Assembly: GCF_007293315.1 (NCBI RefSeq)
Contig: NZ_VLXZ01000001.1
Span: forward strand, 679,262-743,261
Source of the DNA: Alkalicoccobacillus porphyridii
GTDB lineage: Bacteria; Bacillota; Bacilli; Bacillales; Bacillaceae_D
Reading direction: 5' to 3'
Length of the DNA stretch: 64,000 nt
The position numbers were made by a program, and so were the translations under genes. The notes beneath the pieces are model-generated. The model saw only the letters and a program-made list of their open reading frames with translations, was not told the origin of the DNA and did no database searches. Below are positions 60,306-64,000 of this stretch, piece after piece; positions within the stretch are counted from its first letter, which is position 1, and every line of letters begins with the position of its first letter.

Positions 60306-61106
60306 TCAGCCAATTCTTCCTACTTCATTCACGGCTTTATCTAAACTTTGATCATACGCCTGTAGGACCTTTTGGTTGGCTTCAAAGGAACGTAAGGCAC
60401 TCATCATTTCCGTCATCGTCTGGTTGGCATCCACGTTAGATTGCTCTATAAAACGCTGCCTAATTTGATAATCAAATGCCGCAGCAGGAAGCTCTTCCTC
60501 CGCGCGTACCAAGCCATTGCCTTCCTTCACTAGTTCAGCTGGGTTCTCCGCATAGCTTATGCCAATTTGGCCTAGATTGGCCCCGGCAGAGCTTGTCACG
60601 ATGCCCGACTCGTTAACGATAAACTCTTCATCTTCCACTTGAATGGTCTCACCCGCTGTATTTAACACCGGATGACCCTCTGTTGTGACAAGCTGGCCTG
60701 AGTCACTGACTGCAAATTGACCATTGCGGGTATAACGGGCTTGCCCGTCATCTCCTTGAACCGCAAAGAAAAGCATGCCTCGCTGCCCGTTCTCACCCTC
60801 TGGCAATACGCCATCAATTAACGCCAGATCTGTTCCGTTCCCCGTCTCCACAATCGAGCCCTGACGAAAATTCGGCAGTACCTCCTGCAGATAGGTACCG
60901 GTTGAAATACTGCCAACCTGATAACCTCTTCCAGTAACCGACTGAGCATTTCTTGCTTGAAGTAGCATTTCAGGGAATGAACGAATGCTGGATTGATCCG
61001 CTTTATATCCCGGTGTATTCGCATTGGCCATGTTGTTCGTCAATAACTCCTGACGCTGTTGCTGCGTAAGCATTCCCGCCGCTGCGCCATATAAACCTCG
61101 TAGCAT
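60306..61106 (-). CDS. flhO: Flagellar basal-body rod-like protein FlhO
   Basis: 266 residues of the FlgF/FlgG group. N-terminus GLYGAAAGMLTQQQRQELLT and NNMANANTPGYKADQSS; C-terminus SNVDANQTMTEMMSALRSFE, then KVLQAYDQSLDKAV. Flagellar rod component. Lies 18 bases after mbl, as in Bacillus subtilis. Confidence 0.92.
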   Translation of the reverse strand: MLRGLYGAAAGMLTQQQRQELLTNNMANANTPGYKADQSSIRSFPEMLLQARNAQSVTGRGYQVGSISTGTYLQEVLPNFRQGSIVETGNGTDLALIDGVLPEGENGQRGMLFFAVQGDDGQARYTRNGQFAVSDSGQLVTTEGHPVLNTAGETIQVEDEEFIVNESGIVTSSAGANLGQIGISYAENPAELVKEGNGLVRAEEELPAAAFDYQIRQRFIEQSNVDANQTMTEMMSALRSFEANQKVLQAYDQSLDKAVNEVGRIG

Positions 61107-61124
61107 CTACTCTCTCCTCTCGGA

Positions 61125-62129
61125 TTATGCGCGTACTCGTTTTTTCACCATTTTATCTAGATTTTCTAAAATTAAGCCTGTTCCTTTAGCCACACAGTGC
61201 ATTGGATCCTCTGCTACAAGTACAGGAACCTTTAGCTCCTCAGCAAGAAGCTGGTCAATTCCATGAAGCAACGCTCCCCCACCTGTTAAAATAACGCCGC
61301 GGTCAATAATGTCTGCTGACAGCTCTGGTGGTGTTTTTTCTAAAACTTCTTTTGCAGCTTGGACAATATAAGCCGCTGATTCAATTAATGCCCCTTGGAT
61401 CTCATCGGTTTTTACTGTAATCGTCCGTGGAAGACCACTCACTAGATCACGACCGCGAATTTCCAATTCCTCCTGACGTCCGCCTGGGAAAACTGTTGCC
61501 ACGGTTTTTTTAATATTTTCAGCTGTGCGTACACCAATTAAGAGCTTGTACTCTTTTTTGATATAGGTCAAAATCTCGGAATCAAACCGATCCCCAGCTA
61601 CTTTTATGGATGAGGCGGTGACGATATCACCCATCGAAAGAACAGCAACATCTGTTGTTCCACCGCCTATATCAATGACCATGTTTCCACTTGGCTGAAA
61701 AATATCCATGCCCGCGCCAATTGCTGCTACCTTTGGCTCTTCTTCTAGATAGACATCCTTACCACCACTTCTTTCAGCTGCTTGACGGATCGCCTTTTGC
61801 TCAACAGACGTAATGTTCGTTGGGCAACAGATTAAGATGCGAGGCTTACTAAACATGCTTCTCACCTTAATCTTATCTAGAAAGTGCTTAAGCATAGACT
61901 CCGTTAAATCAAAGTCAGCAATGACACCATCCTGCATAGGGCGAAGTGCAACAATATTCCCAGGAGTACGTCCTACCATCCGATATGCTTCCTCACCTAC
62001 TGCGAGTACGCGTTTTGTAGAGGTTTCCATAGCCACAACAGATGGCTCATCTAGGACAATTCCACTTCCTTTAACAAAAATTAATACATTTGCTGTTCCT
62101 AAATCAATTCCAATATCTCGACCAAACAT
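61125..62129 (-). CDS. mbl: MreB-like actin homologue Mbl
   Basis: 334 residues, normal length. Bacterial actin that guides side-wall synthesis. IGIDLGTANVLIFVKGSGIV with the phosphate-1 loop, GVIADFDLTESMLKHFL, EEEPKVAAIGAGMD, IDIGGGTTDVAVLSMG, and ILTGGGALLHGID. The context spoIIID-mbl-flhO-flhP identifies Mbl rather than MreB or MreBH. The GGGAGGAACGT before the ATG is a good site. Confidence 0.93.
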   Translation of the reverse strand: MFGRDIGIDLGTANVLIFVKGSGIVLDEPSVVAMETSTKRVLAVGEEAYRMVGRTPGNIVALRPMQDGVIADFDLTESMLKHFLDKIKVRSMFSKPRILICCPTNITSVEQKAIRQAAERSGGKDVYLEEEPKVAAIGAGMDIFQPSGNMVIDIGGGTTDVAVLSMGDIVTASSIKVAGDRFDSEILTYIKKEYKLLIGVRTAENIKKTVATVFPGGRQEELEIRGRDLVSGLPRTITVKTDEIQGALIESAAYIVQAAKEVLEKTPPELSADIIDRGVILTGGGALLHGIDQLLAEELKVPVLVAEDPMHCVAKGTGLILENLDKMVKKRVRA

Positions 62130-62353
62130 GATACGTTCCTCCCTGTGATATGAACATTATGTCATCATTTACAATTTTCTAAAGGCTATCGTCTCTTATT
62201 ACCAGCATCTTACTGAGTCACCCTTACAGAATTGCAATCATGCATAGTGCTGGGGCAGTACTCATATCGTGCTCGAGTCTAGATTGACAGGCCTATATAC
62301 CTAATTGTAGATTTTATCATAATATGCTCGGTCAGGGACGATTTTGGGGAAAA

Positions 62354-62641
62354 TTATTGACGAGATTTTACAATTAAATGATCCGATACATCTACCGTCT
62401 TCCGATATTTTACTTTTGTTGCCTCACCACCCCGTAAGTGGCGAATAGATTTGTGGTACTCAAGTATATCCTTCACTTCATTCGCTAGCTCCGCATTAAT
62501 TTCGGGCAGACGCTCCGTGAGGTCCTTGTGTACGGTACTTTTTGAGACTCCAAACTCCTTGGCTATCGTTCTCACCGTTTTTCGAGTCTCAACAATGTAC
62601 CTGCCTATCTTGATAGTTCGCTCTTTGATGTAATCATGCAC
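62354..62641 (-). CDS. spoIIID: Sporulation transcription factor SpoIIID
   Basis: 95 residues. Mother-cell regulator that represses or activates SigE-dependent genes. Helix-turn-helix TVRTIAKEFGVSKSTVHKDL (about 23-42) followed by the C-terminal basic patch RHLRGGEATKVKYRKT. GGGAGG stands upstream of the ATG. It shows the organism forms endospores. The 224 bases to mbl hold only promoter-like AT-rich sequence. Confidence 0.95.
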   Translation of the reverse strand: MHDYIKERTIKIGRYIVETRKTVRTIAKEFGVSKSTVHKDLTERLPEINAELANEVKDILEYHKSIRHLRGGEATKVKYRKTVDVSDHLIVKSRQ

Positions 62642-62781
62642 ACGACTCGCCTCCCTAATTCTGTGTTGGTGATTGGTACAGTTTATTAGAGAGTAGATAT
62701 AGATATACCACCTTATTATAAGGACGAGCGCGGTTTTGACGGTGTTAGCCTGTCCGGCAACACCCAGCCTGTATAAATCTG

Positions 62782-63096
62782 TTAACTTACGACTTTAAGA
62801 CCAATAACGGAAAGCAAGATCAAACTAATAAAAAACAACCTCAATCCATTTCGAGATTCCCCATAAAAAATCATCCCTACAACCGCTCCACCAAACGCTC
62901 CGATCCCAGTCCAAACCGCATAGACCGTCCCCATCGGTAGAGAATTCATGGCATACGATAAAAGCACAAAGCTAGAAGCAAAGCCCACAATTAAACCTAT
63001 GAGGGGTGCGAGACTTTTTTTCTGTTTAAGCTGATTCATCATCGTCACACCAAACAACTCACAAAGCCCAGCGATAATTACACTAATCCAAGCCAT
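62782..63096 (-). CDS. gdnD: SMR family guanidinium exporter subunit GdnD
   Basis: 104 residues, four membrane helices. IIAGLCELFGVTMMNQL with the membrane Glu in helix 1 that carries proton/substrate exchange, then YAMNSLPMGTVYAVWTGIGA with the conserved Trp. It forms a heterodimer with GdnC. The ATG at 63096 overlaps gdnC by 14 bases; in-frame GTGs two and four codons upstream are alternative starts. Guanidine export is inferred from the riboswitch. Confidence 0.88.
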   Translation of the reverse strand: MAWISVIIAGLCELFGVTMMNQLKQKKSLAPLIGLIVGFASSFVLLSYAMNSLPMGTVYAVWTGIGAFGGAVVGMIFYGESRNGLRLFFISLILLSVIGLKVVS

Positions 63097-63439
63097 TTTC
63101 ACGTACACCCCCTGTATCGACCTCTTTGGTCACCATCTTAAGTCCTATCACACCCACTAATAACGTAACGATAAATAGAAGCTTTAGTGGCGGAAGAGAT
63201 TGCCCAAAAAGAAGCGTATCCACCGCAACGGACCCCACCGTACCAAGGCCTACAAACACCGCATAGGCTGTCGCAACCGGCAGCCGTTTCGTCGCCTGAA
63301 TAAGCAGCAAAAAACTCACAACAATCGCAAGCACCGTCACGGCCCACTGCCAAAACGTCCCCGCCCGATTCAAGCCAATCACCCAGCCCACCTCAAACAT
63401 CGCACCAATCACCACATACAACCAATTCTTACCCATCAT
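63083..63439 (-). CDS. gdnC: SMR family guanidinium exporter subunit GdnC
   Basis: 118 residues, four membrane helices: VVIGAMFEVGWVIGLNRAG carries the helix-1 Glu, and ATKRLPVATAYAVFVGLGTVG corresponds to the third helix. ATG 63439 (or the next ATG) has GAGAGGTG upstream; the long open frame to 63499 would start inside the riboswitch terminator and is not used. With GdnD it should export guanidinium ion, like YkkC/YkkD of B. subtilis. Confidence 0.9.
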   Translation of the reverse strand: MMGKNWLYVVIGAMFEVGWVIGLNRAGTFWQWAVTVLAIVVSFLLLIQATKRLPVATAYAVFVGLGTVGSVAVDTLLFGQSLPPLKLLFIVTLLVGVIGLKMVTKEVDTGGVRENGLD

Positions 63440-63463
63440 GCTCTCACCTCTCATATACGCACA

Positions 63464-63513
63464 AAAAAGCCCGGAAGATGTCCGCACATTCTTGTGCAAA
63501 GATCTCCCGGGCT
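63464..63513 (-). terminator. Riboswitch expression-platform terminator
   Basis: Stem AGCCCGG / CCGGGCT extended by GAGAT / ATCTT pairing, with an inner GCAC / GTGC hairpin, followed by six T. The 5' arm is the conserved end of the aptamer, so ligand binding and termination exclude each other. Confidence 0.85.
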
Positions 63514-63600
63514 TTTATCCCTCCGTGTCACAGCCATCCGACCGCGCGCCCCCTCTCGGACCAGACCAGAGCTAATAGCCTCTGCGGAACCCTAGGGAAC
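63503..63600 (-). ncRNA. Guanidine-I (ykkC) riboswitch
   Basis: The minus strand shows the ordered consensus parts: CTAGGGTTCCG at the 5' end, GGTCTGGTCCGAGAG in the middle, then ACGGAGGGATAAAAGCCCGG and GAGA at the 3' end. This is the class I guanidine aptamer. It lies upstream of gdnC and, with the following terminator, would turn transcription on when guanidine is bound. Confidence 0.93.
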
Positions 63601-63613
63601 TTATTATAGGTTG

Positions 63614-63642
63614 ATTATAGCTTATAGAGGGTGAGGGATCAA
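63614..63642 (-). promoter_or_regulatory. Promoter of the guanidine riboswitch-gdnCD operon
   Basis: -35 TTGATC (63637-63642), 17-bp spacer, consensus -10 TATAAT (63614-63619), about 15 bases before the aptamer. Confidence 0.7.
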
Positions 63643-63668
63643 GTTTTTGGGTTGGGGGGTGGGGGGGC

Positions 63669-64000
63669 TTTCTGGGTATGTGCTCCGGGGCTTGGTATGG
63701 GGCGGATTCTTCTTGGTAGGCGGTGCTTCTTTCTGAGTATCGTGCTCTGGGTCTTGGTGGGAGGCTGGTTCTTCTTGGTATGCAGGGCTTCTTTCTGGGT
63801 CTTGGTATTGCGCTCGTTCTTCTTGCTATGCCGGGCTTCTTTCTGGGTATTGGGCTCCGGGTCTTGGTATTGCTCTGGTTCCTCTTGGTATGCGGGGCTT
63901 CTTTCTGGGTATCGGGCTCTGGCTCTTGGTATTGCTCTGGTTCCTCTTGGTATGCGGGGCTTCTTTCTGGGTATCGGGCTCTGGCTCTTGGTATTGCTCT
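63669..64000. repeat. Tandem array with a 62-bp trimeric unit of 20/21-bp subunits
   Basis: The last three 62-bp copies are almost identical (starting 63877 and 63939, with an earlier diverged one near 63815). Each consists of three subunits of 20, 21 and 21 bases, with CTTGGTAT, CTGGGTAT and CTTGGTAT at the same place. Earlier copies toward 63669 are more diverged and one has lost a few bases. It continues past the window end. No plausible reading frame product. Confidence 0.85.

Noticed and set aside
62740..62770. Terminator for gdnCD (GGTGTT / AACACC stem)
   Set aside because: Short stem and no T run on the minus strand; not convincing.
1..64000. tRNA, rRNA, insertion sequences or prophage genes
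   Set aside because: None could be supported by sequence in any part of the window.

Overview
The window reads as chromosomal DNA of a low-GC, endospore-forming member of the Bacillaceae. The evidence is spoIIID, mbl, flhO/flhP, comK, a CpsB/BY-kinase (ywqCDE-type) module, AGGAGG-type ribosome binding sites, many TTG/GTG starts and intrinsic terminators. A large surface protein with a very acidic stretch would suit an alkaliphile or salt-tolerant species, but that is only an inference. There are no rRNA or tRNA genes, no prophage, no insertion sequence and no CRISPR array.

Region 1 (1-11.1 kb) is catabolic. The end of a glycolate oxidase pair (glcD 3' part, glcF) is followed on the other strand by a complete yhf-type operon (yhfZ, yhfY, yhfU, yhfT, php, yhfS, yhfX, yhfW) with nagB as its last gene. 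The operon has a readable promoter, a cre-like box, and two similar dyad sites that probably bind its own regulator YhfZ.

Region 2 (11.2-24.5 kb) is surface and interbacterial competition. A sortase is encoded directly downstream of its likely substrate, an 8.1-kb gene for an LPQTG-anchored protein with about 16 Cna-B domains. Next comes an LXG toxin with an LHH-type nuclease tip and its SUKH immunity protein, together with fragments of other LXG toxin genes.

Region 3 (24.7-42.9 kb) is exopolysaccharide and cell wall. On the minus strand, ywqC-ywqD-ywqE (assembly control) is followed by a 4,6-dehydratase, a priming sugar transferase, an epimerase, three GT4 glycosyltransferases, a kinase-fold protein, a flippase, an EpsG-like polymerase, UDP-glucose dehydrogenase and UDP-glucuronate epimerase. 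The product should contain uronic acid. An LCP-family ligase and an NlpC/P60 endopeptidase adjoin it.

Region 4 (43-48.5 kb) holds single genes: an unusual ureohydrolase, comK divergent from a small sigma factor, a response regulator without its phospho-acceptor Asp, a lipoprotein, a relic of a short-chain dehydrogenase, fabZ and an esterase.

Region 5 (48.5-58.6 kb) carries a second catabolic operon (DctM-like permease, RraA-like protein, RpiR regulator, two dehydrogenases) with cre-like and dyad sites in its promoter region. A sugar-phosphate isomerase-like gene follows, divergent from a YtrA-type GntR/ABC operon.

Region 6 (59-64 kb) is the conserved core spoIIID-mbl-flhO-flhP-epuA, and then a guanidine-I riboswitch that controls a paired SMR exporter (gdnC/gdnD).

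The least explained signal is a set of four intergenic arrays (41.4, 44.2, 58.7 and 63.7 kb) built from short units with a 20/21-bp period. They fall into two families, lie beside terminators or promoters, and match no named element that I recognise.
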